Shown piece by piece: positions 1 through 7,988 of a stretch of 40,463 nt of DNA. The position numbers and the translations under genes are program-made. Origin of the DNA: Firmicutes bacterium ADurb.Bin182 (GTDB lineage: Bacteria; Bacillota; Clostridia; Christensenellales; CAG-138); assembly GCA_002070205.1 (NCBI GenBank), contig MWCU01000038.1, positions 1 to 40,463 of the forward strand. Direction: 5' to 3'. Position 1 is the stretch's first letter. Each line of letters starts with the position of its first letter. The notes below the pieces were generated by a model, which was not told the origin of the DNA, ran no database searches, and was given only the letters and a program-made list of their open reading frames with translations.

Positions 1-186
1 CTTATCGACTGATACGTTCCGTCATCAGCGACTTATCGACTGATACGTTCCGTCATCAGCGACTTATCGACTGATTCGTTCCGTCATCAGCGACTTATCG
101 ACTGATACGTTCCGTCATCAGCGACTTATCGACTGATACGTTCCGTCATCAGCGACTTATCGGCTGATACGTTCCGTCATCAGCGA
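1..186. repeat. 31-bp tandem repeat array (6 copies)
   Basis: Six head-to-tail copies of a 31-bp unit start at 1, 32, 63, 94, 125 and 156. They are identical except for one base in the third unit (gattcgtt for gatacgtt) and one in the sixth (cggctg for cgactg). There is no spacer between units. Each unit contains an imperfect inverted repeat, CTGATACG / CGTCATCAG around TTC, so every unit can fold as a small hairpin. The array touches the window edge and may continue to the left. Homology ends at about 186, where the hairpin-rich repeat begins. It is not a CRISPR because there are no unique spacers. Confidence 0.95.
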
Positions 187-196
187 CTATACGGTG

Positions 197-371
197 AAAC
201 GGATGAAATCCGTATGGACAGTTTGAAATCTTGTTTCAAACAATCGTACTTTGCACGCCCACGCGAAAGCCTTTTCGCTCGGACCGCCCGGAAATCTTTG
301 ATTTTAGGTAGTCAAAAATCTTGTTTTTGACGACATGTAGAACTCGAAGAAGTCTATACAGACTTCTTCGA
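197..371. repeat. Hairpin-rich intergenic repeat, copy A
   Basis: This segment shares a clear core with 5694-5824: aaacggatgaaatcc, then a cgtac-ttgcacgc block, gcgaaag, ttcgctcgg-ccgcccggaaatctt, gattttagg, and a final gacttcttcga. Copy A contains four short hairpins: ACGGAT/ATCCGT, TTTGAAA/TTTCAAA, GTCAAAAA/TTTTTGAC and GAAGAAGTCT/AGACTTCTTC. No ORF with a ribosome binding site is visible. It lies between the tandem array and a strong terminator, so it may be transcribed, or it may be a miniature mobile or REP-like element. Confidence 0.75.
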
Positions 372-379
372 CACGCTGA

Positions 380-414
380 CAGACTGCCCGGCATCGCCGG
401 GCAGTCTGTTTTTT
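380..414 (+). terminator. Strong Rho-independent terminator
   Basis: A perfect 13-bp stem CAGACTGCCCGGC / GCCGGGCAGTCTG with a 3-nt loop is followed directly by six T on the plus strand. Orientation is plus, opposite to dnaB, so it would end a transcript coming from the repeat region or from beyond the left edge. Confidence 0.85.
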
Positions 415-504
415 AGGATAGCGGAAAGCGTATTGATTCGACTGCCCGGACAAAATCAGAAAATCCGCGTCAGCGGATTTTTCATGAACTTACTACTGAT
501 TACT

Positions 505-553
505 GAAAACTGCCAACAGGCAAGCATACGCTTCGCGATACTTACCTGTTGGC
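505..553 (-). terminator. Terminator of the dnaB operon
   Basis: Read on the minus strand, GCCAACAGG pairs with CCTGTTGGC and the stem continues inward with a few wobbles and one bulge to a GAA loop, about 19 bp in all. It is followed by AGTTTTCAG. The 5' arm contains the last codons and the TAA stop of dnaB, so termination is coupled to the very end of the gene. The T-run is short. Confidence 0.65.
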
Positions 554-1900
554 GGCCAAATTCGCAAACTTCGTGTATTCCCCGCGCCACGCAAGCTCTA
601 CCGTATCAGTCGGCCCGTTGCGATGCTTTGCGATGATCACTTCGGATGTGTTATCGGCGTTTTTATCATATACGGCGGCTCTGTAAAGCAGCATTACGAC
701 GTCCGCATCCTGCTCTATCGCACCGCTTTCGCGAAGGTCGGAAAGCACCGGCCTGTGCTTCTGCTCGCCGCCGGTCCTTTGCTCCGGCGCGCGCGAAAGC
801 TGAGAGAGCAGTATTATGGGAATATTCAATTCCCTCGCGAGCAGCTTCATCGCCCGGGTCATTTCGGAAACCTCCTGCTGGCGGCTTTCGATTTTTTTGG
901 CTCCCTGCATCAGCTGCAAATAGTCGATTACAACGAGGTCAAGGCCGTACCTCGCTTTGTGCCTTCGGCATTTTGAGCGAATCTCGGTCACGCTGATACC
1001 CGCGGTATCGTCGATGTAAATGCGTCCGCGGTTCATGGGGTCGAGCGCTTCGGCGATCTTCATAAGGTCTGAGTCGCTCAGTTGGCCGGTTCTAACTTGC
1101 TGCATATCCACTTCGGCTTCCGAGCAAAGCATTCGCATGACAAGCTGCTCTCGCGACATTTCAAGTGAAAATATAGCCACGTTGCAATCGCCCCGTATTC
1201 CCGCATAAGAAGCGATGTTGAGAGCAAACGCGGTTTTGCCCATCGACGGCCTTCCTGCGACTATTATGAGATCGCTTTTTTGCAATCCCGAGGTAACTCT
1301 GTCAAGATCAATGAACCCTGTCGGCACGCCCGTCAGAGCGCCTTTCAACTTCATAAGCTCGCCAATACGCTCATAGCTTTTAAACAGCGTATCCTGTATG
1401 GGCAGCAGCGAATCGGCTGATTTTTTCATGGATATATCGAATATCCTGCGCTCCGCGTCATTGAGAACGCTGTCCGATTCCTTGTCCCCGTCCATTGCGT
1501 CCTTCGCTATATCCATGCCTGCTTTGGCCAGCTGGCGCATCACGCTCCGTTCTTCGACGATCCGGATATAATGTGCGGCGTTCGCCGCACTCGGAGTAAA
1601 TAGAGAGAGCTCAGTTATATATGACACTCCGCCGACGTTATCCAATATGCCCGCCTGCTCGAGAGCGTCCGTCAAAGTCACTGTGTCCACCGTTATACCC
1701 CGCGCTTTAAGCGATTTGGCGGCATTAAAAATATCCTGATGCCAGGGCGCATAAAAGTCGGACGGCTGCAGGCTTTCAGCCGCAAGCTCCATTGCCTCGT
1801 CGGATATGAGGATGCTTCCGAGCACGGATTTTTCGGCTTCGACGGAATGCGGCGCGGCTTTGGGCTTTTGCATGGCCGGATTGTTTTCGTAATTTTCCAT
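542..1900 (-). CDS. dnaB: Replicative DNA helicase DnaB
   Basis: Hexameric 5'-3' helicase that unwinds DNA at the replication fork and interacts with primase in the cytoplasm. The 452-residue length is normal for the family. The N-terminal DnaB domain spans about residues 17-118 and the RecA-like motor about 180-445. Walker A GRPSMGKT is at 216-223 and Walker B VVIDYLQL at about 323-330; no intein interrupts it. The start is ATG with GGAGG five bases upstream. It is the last gene of the DUF2232-gdpP-rplI-dnaB operon, the same order as yybS-yybT-rplI-dnaC of Bacillus subtilis (where this helicase is called DnaC), which lies near the replication origin. Confidence 0.97.
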   Translation of the reverse strand: MENYENNPAMQKPKAAPHSVEAEKSVLGSILISDEAMELAAESLQPSDFYAPWHQDIFNAAKSLKARGITVDTVTLTDALEQAGILDNVGGVSYITELSLFTPSAANAAHYIRIVEERSVMRQLAKAGMDIAKDAMDGDKESDSVLNDAERRIFDISMKKSADSLLPIQDTLFKSYERIGELMKLKGALTGVPTGFIDLDRVTSGLQKSDLIIVAGRPSMGKTAFALNIASYAGIRGDCNVAIFSLEMSREQLVMRMLCSEAEVDMQQVRTGQLSDSDLMKIAEALDPMNRGRIYIDDTAGISVTEIRSKCRRHKARYGLDLVVIDYLQLMQGAKKIESRQQEVSEMTRAMKLLARELNIPIILLSQLSRAPEQRTGGEQKHRPVLSDLRESGAIEQDADVVMLLYRAAVYDKNADNTSEVIIAKHRNGPTDTVELAWRGEYTKFANLAANR

Positions 1901-1969
1901 TATGTCCTCCCGGAAAGCGCAAGTATCAAACCGCCCGTATGTCCGGCGGGTTCAGTGTATTTCACAGGA

Positions 1970-2416
1970 TTAAAGCGCTATCACTTCGACTTTGAATTTT
2001 GCGGCTGTCTGCTCATACATATGCGCAGTCACCTCGACGATGCCCAAAGTCTTGATGGGCTCGTCAATTATGATTTTCTTTCTGTCAACCTCTATATCGA
2101 ATTGTTCTTTCAGCGCGTCCGCTATCTCCTTAGCGGTGACCGAGCCGAAAAGCTTTCCGTTCTCGCCTGCTTTTGCCTTGACTTTAACAGTGAGCCCGCT
2201 CATGCCGTCCGCAAGCTCCATTGCTTTTGCGCGCTGCATTTTTTTTCTGTGCGAATCGGATTCTGCCTGAATCCTTGCGGTATTGACGGCCTGCGCGTCG
2301 GCCACCACGGCAAGGCCTTTGGGAATGAGAAAATTGCGAGCGTATCCGTCGCTCACGCTGCACACCTGCCCCGCTTTACCGGTACCCTTTACGTCTTTGA
2401 GCAGCAGTATTTTCAT
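1970..2416 (-). CDS. rplI: 50S ribosomal protein L9
   Basis: Binds 23S rRNA at the base of the L1 stalk. At 148 residues it has the normal length. The N-terminal signature [18 protein letters not shown] and the [10 protein letters not shown] segment are typical, followed by the connecting helix and a C-terminal domain ending at VEVIAL. Its ATG overlaps the TGA of gdpP in an ATGA arrangement, with a GAGG site inside the end of gdpP, so translation is probably coupled. dnaB follows 69 bp downstream. Confidence 0.97.
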   Translation of the reverse strand: MKILLLKDVKGTGKAGQVCSVSDGYARNFLIPKGLAVVADAQAVNTARIQAESDSHRKKMQRAKAMELADGMSGLTVKVKAKAGENGKLFGSVTAKEIADALKEQFDIEVDRKKIIIDEPIKTLGIVEVTAHMYEQTAAKFKVEVIAL

Positions 2417-4362
2417 TTTTCAACGACCTCCTCAAAATAAGTGCGGATGATTTCCTTCAGCGACCGCACGGCGGAATCCATATCGGTGTTCTTCAGCTGA
2501 GCGCCGGCCGCGGTAAGGTGTCCCCCTCCGCCCATGCGCTCAAGTATTACCTGAACGTTCACGGACCCGAGCGAACGGCCGCTTATAACTATCATATCAC
2601 TGTATTGCGCCAAAACGAAGGAAGCCTGTATGCCTTTTATGGTTATGAGCGAATCCGCCGCCTGCGCCGCGATGAGAGCGGCGCTCTCCCCTGCCTCATC
2701 GCATACGGCAAGCGCGATCCCGTTCTCAAGTATCTCGGCATTTTCAACTACTCTGGCTCGCTGCACGAACGTGGTCATGTCATCCTGATTCATTTCCTTG
2801 ACCATGCCCGTGTCGGCTCCGTGCCTTCTAAGATAGCCTGCCGCCTCAAACGTGCGGGAGCCGGTATTGAAGGCGAAGTTTTTCGTATCTATTGTGATGC
2901 CCGCGAGCAGAACCCCCGCTTCGAATTCGGTCGGCTTTATGCTTTCGTCAAAGTACTGGAGGACTTCCGTCATGATCTCGCAGGCGGAGGACGCGCCCGC
3001 TTCAAGATAGTTCAAAGTGACATTCTCGACTGAGTCCAATGATCTCCTGTGGTGATCGATAACAACGATCTTACCCGCCATTTTCGCAAGCTCCGGCTCT
3101 ATTACCGAACTTACCCGCTGCGTATCCAGTATAACAAGAATGGAATCATAGCGGATCGATTGCTTTACGGCATCGGGATGGATCAGTATGTTCTCATATC
3201 GCGGCTGAGCCTGCATGGCGCTCAGCACTTCGCGGATAGTCGGATTCGGCTCGTCAAGAACTATGCTCGCTTTCCTTCCGGCATGCTCAGCGCAGCGAAA
3301 CAGGGCAAGGGAAGCGCCTATACAGTCCATATCCGGCTGGCGATGCCCCATGATATAAACATCCGAGGAGTTCTCCATGAGCTGCCTTAACGCTTTTGCG
3401 AACAGACGTATCTTGACTTTGGACTGCCTTGCGGCTACCTGACGCTTGCCTCCGTAAAATAAATAAGATGTGCCGCGCTTTATGACCGCCTGGTCGCCGC
3501 CGCGTCCGAGCGCGAGTTCCATTGCCTGTCTCGCGGATTTATCGGATTGTTCTATGCGCGACGCTACGCCTACGGCTATGGAGAGCGTTACCCTGTTCGG
3601 GATGCCGGTCTCTATCTCCCGAACGCCGTCAAGCAGCGAAAAGCGCTGTTTTTCCATTTCAGCAAGCCTCTTCGCCTCAAATATAACAATAAAACGGGAA
3701 TTGTCATATTTTCTGTATATGCCCTCCACAGAGGAAACGAAATTGCTGATCATCCGTTCCACCTCTGTCAGCACGGCGCTTCGCTGAAAGTTTGAGTCGG
3801 CGTTCAGCTCTTCATAATTATCCACATATATGAGAGCTACAGTCGGCATCTGCTCTTCATACAAACGGCTGTAATGCCTTGCTTCGGTGATATCCAGCCA
3901 GTATTGAAATGTCATCTTGCGCTTGGATTCACGCTCCCGCACAATCTTGATGCTCATAAGCTGGTAGGTTTTGCCGGACATCTCCAGTATTTGAGCCTGA
4001 TTCGGGGATCTAGGATCCATGGACGGCAGTATTTTTTTTATATCGCTGCCGCTGTAAATCTCTTTGAACGCTTCGTTTCCCCAGACTATCCGCCCGTTGT
4101 CATCAAAAATCAGGCAGGGAAGATTGATTTTGTTGATTATCCTCGCAGAAGCGATCGTATTGTTGGAAAACACGTCATCCATCAGATTCTGCGTTTCATG
4201 TTCCAAAGAGCTGATATAAAAGTAAGAGGAAACAAGCGCTATGACCGAAATCGCCATACTGGCCAAAGTCCATGTCGTATTCTTGCCTGCCGCAATCACC
4301 GCGCACAGGAAAACTACCAGAACCGTAATGGGTATCAGCACTTTACGGGGTTTCTTCAGCAT
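2413..4362 (-). CDS. gdpP: Cyclic-di-AMP phosphodiesterase GdpP
   Basis: Membrane enzyme that hydrolyses c-di-AMP to pApA, controlling wall and osmotic homeostasis in Firmicutes. Length is 649 residues, as usual. Two membrane helices lie at about 8-26 and 32-50, followed by a PAS-like region (about 75-160), a degenerate GGDEF domain (about 170-305) and a DHH/DHHA1 catalytic unit. Metal-binding motifs are visible: [11 protein letters not shown] (339-349), DTQ (about 413), VIDHHRR (434-440), DTK (492) and GGGGH (611-615). It sits between DUF2232 and rplI, the conserved order. The start is ATG with a GGCGG site upstream. Confidence 0.95.
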   Translation of the reverse strand: MLKKPRKVLIPITVLVVFLCAVIAAGKNTTWTLASMAISVIALVSSYFYISSLEHETQNLMDDVFSNNTIASARIINKINLPCLIFDDNGRIVWGNEAFKEIYSGSDIKKILPSMDPRSPNQAQILEMSGKTYQLMSIKIVRERESKRKMTFQYWLDITEARHYSRLYEEQMPTVALIYVDNYEELNADSNFQRSAVLTEVERMISNFVSSVEGIYRKYDNSRFIVIFEAKRLAEMEKQRFSLLDGVREIETGIPNRVTLSIAVGVASRIEQSDKSARQAMELALGRGGDQAVIKRGTSYLFYGGKRQVAARQSKVKIRLFAKALRQLMENSSDVYIMGHRQPDMDCIGASLALFRCAEHAGRKASIVLDEPNPTIREVLSAMQAQPRYENILIHPDAVKQSIRYDSILVILDTQRVSSVIEPELAKMAGKIVVIDHHRRSLDSVENVTLNYLEAGASSACEIMTEVLQYFDESIKPTEFEAGVLLAGITIDTKNFAFNTGSRTFEAAGYLRRHGADTGMVKEMNQDDMTTFVQRARVVENAEILENGIALAVCDEAGESAALIAAQAADSLITIKGIQASFVLAQYSDMIVISGRSLGSVNVQVILERMGGGGHLTAAGAQLKNTDMDSAVRSLKEIIRTYFEEVVEK

Positions 4363-4385
4363 ACGGTCCGCCTTTCTGTTTGAAC

Positions 4386-5327
4386 TTACTGGTTGAAGAA
4401 GCCTTTCAGCCTTATGCGAAGCTTGAATATCTGCTCTAAAACGCCCATCAGCACGAGTGCGGCAACGCTGAAAGGAAACAAAACTATAATAGCCAAAATG
4501 AGTATCGAGCGCGCAAGGGACGGATTTTTACGCCGCCCGAGCAGATAGTATTCAAAGCTGAGTCCCTGGATCGCGAGCGGAACCGCAACGACTGCCTGCA
4601 CCGCAAGAAAAACGGCGTCAAATTCCGAATAATCAAGCAGCATACCTATAACTGCGATTGCAAAAAGAAAGATCGATCCCCATAAAAAATCTTTCGGAAG
4701 CTGCCACATTTCGAATTTTTCCATAGGCGCAAGGGATGCGCCCGCCTTTTTGGCAAGCGATTTCGCGATGACCACCGATAAAAGACCGAATATAAGACCC
4801 GCAGCCAATATCAGCGAAAGCATCGCCTTCGGTATAACGGTTTCGAGCTGCTTAAGGTTTTGAGTCAATTCTTTTATTATTTCCGGCTCGGCTCCCGCGG
4901 TGCGGAACGATTCCAAAAGTTCCGCACTTTTTTGAGCGGCCGCTTCCGAAACCATTGCGAAAGGGGCGTCCCCCGCAAAAAGCGAAGGAAGGCACATATA
5001 TGAATAAAAACCGGCGCACAGCAGGGAAGACACATAAAATGTCGTATTGCGCCAAGGCGCGCGCTTCTTTGCAAGAATAAAAAGCGCGAATGCCGCCGGC
5101 AGAAAAATCGAAACAATAAGCAGCGCGGATCCCAAGTCCATGGCAAAAAAAGCGCCTGCCGCGCTGAACAAAGCTGCCGCAACGAATGCCGGGGTTCCCC
5201 AGGCGAGCCCGGTAAAGGCCAAAAAACCCGGAGCGACAAATAAAAGCACCGGTACGTACATGCCGAGCATACACACTAGCCCGATCAGCGCGGAATATAA
5301 AATATACGCCTTTTTTTGCTGCTTCAA
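4386..5327 (-). CDS. DUF2232 (YybS-like) integral membrane protein
   Basis: Polytopic membrane protein of 313 residues, resembling YybS of B. subtilis, which holds the same place upstream of gdpP. About seven or eight hydrophobic segments are visible, beginning at residues 7-30, with a long loop around residues 118-165. The biochemical role is not known. The start is TTG at 5325-5327, chosen because GGAG lies seven bases upstream and no ATG fits near it. It is the first gene of the operon; a good promoter lies about 180 bp upstream. gdpP starts 23 bp after its stop. Confidence 0.8.
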   Translation of the reverse strand: MKQQKKAYILYSALIGLVCMLGMYVPVLLFVAPGFLAFTGLAWGTPAFVAAALFSAAGAFFAMDLGSALLIVSIFLPAAFALFILAKKRAPWRNTTFYVSSLLCAGFYSYMCLPSLFAGDAPFAMVSEAAAQKSAELLESFRTAGAEPEIIKELTQNLKQLETVIPKAMLSLILAAGLIFGLLSVVIAKSLAKKAGASLAPMEKFEMWQLPKDFLWGSIFLFAIAVIGMLLDYSEFDAVFLAVQAVVAVPLAIQGLSFEYYLLGRRKNPSLARSILILAIIVLFPFSVAALVLMGVLEQIFKLRIRLKGFFNQ

Positions 5328-5510
5328 CGATTTTCTCCAATCGCCCGGGCCTGCGGCAAGGGCTAAAGCCTTTGTTTGGATTCCGCGGGTTAAAAACGGT
5401 TCCGGCGGTTTTACGAAACTTTAAACGGCTAATCCGCCCGGAATGACCTAATATGAAAGCGTGGGCCGCCGCAATTCCCCCTTGGATATTTGACAGCCCG
5501 TTTGTTTTAT

Positions 5511-5539
5511 ATTTTAAGCCGTTTGCCCTTGAATGTCAA
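5511..5539 (-). promoter_or_regulatory. Promoter of the DUF2232-gdpP-rplI-dnaB operon
   Basis: On the minus strand there is a perfect -35 TTGACA (5534-5539), a 17-bp spacer and -10 TAAAAT (5511-5516). Transcription would begin near 5504, leaving a leader of about 177 nt before the TTG start of the DUF2232 gene. I recognise no riboswitch in that leader. Confidence 0.75.
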
Positions 5540-5546
5540 AATAAAC

Positions 5547-5578
5547 AACGAAGGCGCCGACTGTCGTTCGGTGCCTTT
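5547..5578. terminator. Terminator hairpin, first of two identical copies
   Basis: AAGGCGCCGA pairs with TCGGTGCCTT (one wobble) around CTGTCGT. The 32-bp segment is identical to 5828-5859. On the plus strand it is followed by only TTAA, and on the minus strand by CGTTGTTTATTTT. It lies just upstream of the promoter at 5511-5539, so it could insulate that promoter from read-through. Confidence 0.6.
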
Positions 5579-5693
5579 AAGTTATCGAACAATTAACTTC
5601 GGTGATTATTATGTCAAATAAAACTTTATTGACGCACGATCCCGAGAAATCTATTCCTCAACATTAATTCCTGCTTTGGCGGCATGTACGTCA

Positions 5694-5824
5694 AAACGGA
5701 TGAAATCCAAAGGATTTCGTACCTTGCACGCTCCCCGCGAAAGTATTCGCTCGGGCCGCCCGGAAATCTTCGATTTTAGGCTAAGGGTGTAAAATTTCGA
5801 AGAACTCTATTCAGACTTCTTCGA
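5694..5824. repeat. Hairpin-rich intergenic repeat, copy B
   Basis: Diverged second copy of the element at 197-371, starting at aaacggatgaaatcc and ending at gacttcttcga, and about 45 bp shorter. The blocks cgtaccttgcacgc, cgcgaaag, ttcgctcgg-ccgcccggaaatctt and cgattttagg are shared. Copy B keeps a degraded GAAGAACTCT/AGACTTCTTC end hairpin and lacks two inner hairpins of copy A. No ORF is visible in it. Between 5579 and 5693 I see nothing recognisable. Confidence 0.75.
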
Positions 5825-5827
5825 AAT

Positions 5828-5860
5828 AACGAAGGCGCCGACTGTCGTTCGGTGCCTTTT
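5828..5860 (-). terminator. Terminator of rpsF-ssb-rpsR, second identical copy
   Basis: Exact second copy of the 32-bp hairpin at 5547-5578. It starts about 30 bases after the stop of rpsR in the direction of transcription and is followed on the minus strand by CGTTATTTCG. On the plus strand it ends in TTTT, so it may work in both directions. Confidence 0.65.
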
Positions 5861-5890
5861 GTCTGCCAACGTACTTCAAAAGAGTTTTAT

Positions 5891-6142
5891 TTAATCGGAC
5901 ACATAGGGCAGCAAAGCTATCGTGCGGGCGCGTTTGATTGCGATCGCGAGCTCGCGCTGATGCTTTGCGCATACTCCCGACATGCGGCGAGGCATTATCT
6001 TGCCGCGCTCGGTAATGTATTTGCGAAGCTTCACCGTGTCCTTGTAATCGATATTATCAAGCTTATCCACGCAAAAACCGCAGACTTTACGCCTTATTTT
6101 ACGGTTCCTGGGCCGCATTTTGCGTTCTTCCACTTTAAACAT
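5891..6142 (-). CDS. rpsR: 30S ribosomal protein S18
   Basis: Small-subunit protein that binds 16S rRNA together with S6. From ATG 6142 the protein has 83 residues. Typical segments are [27 protein letters not shown] and [16 protein letters not shown] longer in-frame reading from 6175 is possible, but AGAAAGGATGG sits directly before 6142 and family members begin near this point, so the shorter start is chosen. The cysteine pairs (CGFC and the one in SGVC) resemble the zinc-binding form of S18. It is the last gene of rpsF-ssb-rpsR, 29 bp after ssb. Confidence 0.95.
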   Translation of the reverse strand: MFKVEERKMRPRNRKIRRKVCGFCVDKLDNIDYKDTVKLRKYITERGKIMPRRMSGVCAKHQRELAIAIKRARTIALLPYVSD

Positions 6143-6171
6143 CCATCCTTTCTGCAGTATTGTCTGCCGCG

Positions 6172-6585
6172 TCAAAACGGCAGTTCGTCGTCGTCGATGT
6201 CAGAGAACCCTTCAAGCTCGGAGCCGAGCGCACTTCCCTGCGATAAGGATTCCGCTCCGCCCTGTGAATCGCGAGGCGTCAAAAATTCCACCTCGTCCGC
6301 CGAGACTTCAATAACCGTTCGTTTCGTACCGTCCTTGGCGTCGTAGCTTCTTGGCTGAAGCTCTCCCGCGACGCAAACCTTGCGGCCTTTAGACAGATAT
6401 TTTCCGCACATGTCCGCGAGCTGTCTCCATGTGACTATATTAAAATAATCAGTCACTCTTTCTCCGGCCTGGTTTTTAAACCGGCGGTTCACTGCGATTG
6501 TGAACGTGCATACGCTGACTCCGCTGGGCGTCGTGCGAGGTTCGGGGTCTCTTGTAAGGTTGCCGATAAGGATCACTTTATTCAT
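6172..6585 (-). CDS. ssb: Single-stranded DNA-binding protein
   Basis: Protects and organises ssDNA in replication, repair and recombination. At 137 residues it has an N-terminal OB fold (residues 1-105: [47 protein letters not shown]) and a short linker. The acidic tail ends in DDDELPF, the canonical tip that recruits partner proteins. It sits between rpsF and rpsR, the widespread order. The start is ATG with AAAGGATGG upstream. Confidence 0.97.
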   Translation of the reverse strand: MNKVILIGNLTRDPEPRTTPSGVSVCTFTIAVNRRFKNQAGERVTDYFNIVTWRQLADMCGKYLSKGRKVCVAGELQPRSYDAKDGTKRTVIEVSADEVEFLTPRDSQGGAESLSQGSALGSELEGFSDIDDDELPF

Positions 6586-6621
6586 AGAATTTCCATCCTT
6601 TCAGCCGGTATGACTATATTT

Positions 6622-6903
6622 TTATTTTCGAATAACAATATAGCGCAGAATGCTTTCGTCGTTCTTAAAGTTACGCTCAAGCTCCCTTGGCAGCTCGGAC
6701 GTTCCCTGGAACGTAACAAGCACGTAATATCCCTCTGTCTTGTAGTCGATGGAGTATGCCAGGCGGCGTTTGCCCCATTCGTCCGTTTTTTCGATTTCGC
6801 CCCCGTTGCCGGTGATGATGCCGTTAAACTTTTCTACCACGGCCTTTATCGCTTCATCTTCGGTCTCGGGCGTGATGATATACAGAGCTTCATACTTGTT
6901 CAC
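6622..6903 (-). CDS. rpsF: 30S ribosomal protein S6
   Basis: Small-subunit protein that pairs with S18. Motifs: NKYEALYIITPE at the N-terminus, WGKRRLAYSIDYKTEGYYVLVTF in the middle and DESILRYIVIR at the end. An in-frame ATG at 6945 would add 14 residues, but the GTG at 6901-6903 is preceded by AAGGAGGTG six bases upstream and gives the usual N-terminus, so GTG is chosen (93 residues). It is the first gene of rpsF-ssb-rpsR. Confidence 0.95.
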   Translation of the reverse strand: MNKYEALYIITPETEDEAIKAVVEKFNGIITGNGGEIEKTDEWGKRRLAYSIDYKTEGYYVLVTFQGTSELPRELERNFKNDESILRYIVIRK

Positions 6904-6971
6904 GCTTTTCACCTCCTTTTGGTCTTTTGGCCCTATGCTTGTCATAGAGCAAGAAGGACGTCAGCGCGGGT

Positions 6972-7001
6972 ATTATAACATGCTGAGCAAGGTTCATGCA
7001 A
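6972..7001 (-). promoter_or_regulatory. Promoter of rpsF-ssb-rpsR
   Basis: On the minus strand: -10 TATAAT (6972-6977), an 18-bp spacer and a weak -35 TTGCAT (6996-7001). The leader to the GTG is about 60 nt and contains a small CTATG/CATAG hairpin. An S6:S18-type autoregulatory leader would be expected here by analogy, but I could not identify its conserved bulge. Confidence 0.6.
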
Positions 7002-7058
7002 GCTATTTCAAGGATAAAAGAGCTTAATTTCAAGCTTAAACGGTCTGAACAAAGCTTT

Positions 7059-7910
7059 TTATCGCTGCTCGCCTTCGGCCCTGAATACCGGCAATCCGGC
7101 TTCTATGCACATCCGTTCCAGCGTGCCGCTCTGAATGAGCTCATTGAGCATTATATTTGCAAGCTGTATAAAAGCGGGGGATTCAATGCTTGCGGCTATC
7201 GCGTAATCTATTCTGCCGAACAGTTCCTTATGAAAAGCAAACTCAATGGGATCGACATACTTTTTTACGACCGCGTTGCGCATGAGCGCGGCGTCTATAG
7301 CTCCTCTTTTGACTGCGTCCAGCATCTCGGGGTACGAAGCGAAATTTTTTTGATTTACGTTGAGCACGTTTTGACCGATGGCGGATTTGAGCAGAGAGGA
7401 CGCTTTGCATGTCTGCACGGTTCCGATCGTTTTGCCTTCAAGCGCCATCCGCTCGTTGCCCGGAAGGACGATAAAACTGCATGTGTCAGTATAATAGGAT
7501 ACGGAGTAGTCGAATTTATCAGTATTTGAGAAGCGGACCTGCTGAGCTATGGCAACGTCGATTTCGGCATTGTCAAGCTTAGCCTCCACGGTGCGCTCGG
7601 TTACGGTGACAAGCTCCGCCGCGTCCTCCCCTCTTTCGGGAAGTATACGCTCCGCGAGCATTACGGCGAGATCCCTTTCGAGCCCGAACCCGTCATCCGA
7701 AAATCCCGGCATATCCTCGAATACGCCCACGCGCAGCACGCCCCTGTCGCGCACTATGGAGATTTCGGCCGAATTCATAAGCTGAGGTTCCGGCTTAACG
7801 ATTAAAATGAGCAATATAAGCGTTAACACGACCGCCGCTATAACGGTTATTTTGACGTTTACCGGGCTCATTCGCCCGAGCATAATCCATTTTTTTCTCC
7901 GCTTGTCCAT
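7059..7910 (-). CDS. Membrane-anchored solute-binding protein, family 3
   Basis: A 283-residue protein with one N-terminal membrane helix (about residues 19-40) after a very basic start, and no lipobox. The rest resembles family 3 periplasmic binding proteins, which bind amino acids or similar polar solutes: RDRGVLRVGVFEDMPGF (about 53-69), a GFGLERDLAVMLAERI segment, AEIDVAIAQQVRFSNTDKFDYSVSYY, and GTVQTCKASSLL. No permease or ATPase gene is adjacent, so it may act as a sensor or serve a transporter encoded elsewhere. The ATG at 7910 has AAGGG only a few bases upstream; an in-frame ATG nine codons later is possible. It is divergent from mscS across about 80 bp. Confidence 0.75.
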   Translation of the reverse strand: MDKRRKKWIMLGRMSPVNVKITVIAAVVLTLILLILIVKPEPQLMNSAEISIVRDRGVLRVGVFEDMPGFSDDGFGLERDLAVMLAERILPERGEDAAELVTVTERTVEAKLDNAEIDVAIAQQVRFSNTDKFDYSVSYYTDTCSFIVLPGNERMALEGKTIGTVQTCKASSLLKSAIGQNVLNVNQKNFASYPEMLDAVKRGAIDAALMRNAVVKKYVDPIEFAFHKELFGRIDYAIAASIESPAFIQLANIMLNELIQSGTLERMCIEAGLPVFRAEGEQR

Positions 7911-7929
7911 GCCCTTATTTTATCATACT

Positions 7930-7957
7930 ATGACATTTGCGTCATCCGTGTTATAAT
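7930..7957 (+). promoter_or_regulatory. Promoter of mscS-DUF951-lepB-lepB
   Basis: -35 ATGACA (7930-7935, five of six bases match the consensus), 16-bp spacer and a perfect -10 TATAAT (7952-7957). The -10 covers the ATG at 7956, which therefore cannot be the start of mscS. The leader is about 25 nt and carries GGAGG at 7975-7979. Confidence 0.75.
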
Positions 7958-7988
7958 GATTGGAACCTGCATACGGAGGCAAAACGCA

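Noticed and set aside
1..186. CRISPR array
   Set aside because: Copies follow each other without spacers and no cas gene is present.
1739..2440. 233-codon plus-strand ORF across rplI
   Set aside because: Antisense shadow of rplI and the dnaB gap; no ribosome binding site and no family resemblance.
5328..5504. c-di-AMP riboswitch in the leader of the DUF2232-gdpP operon
   Set aside because: An attractive idea because gdpP is downstream, but I see none of the conserved elements of the ydaO motif.
6904..6970. S6:S18 autoregulatory leader
   Set aside because: The expected bulge trinucleotide could not be found; only a small CTATG/CATAG hairpin is visible.
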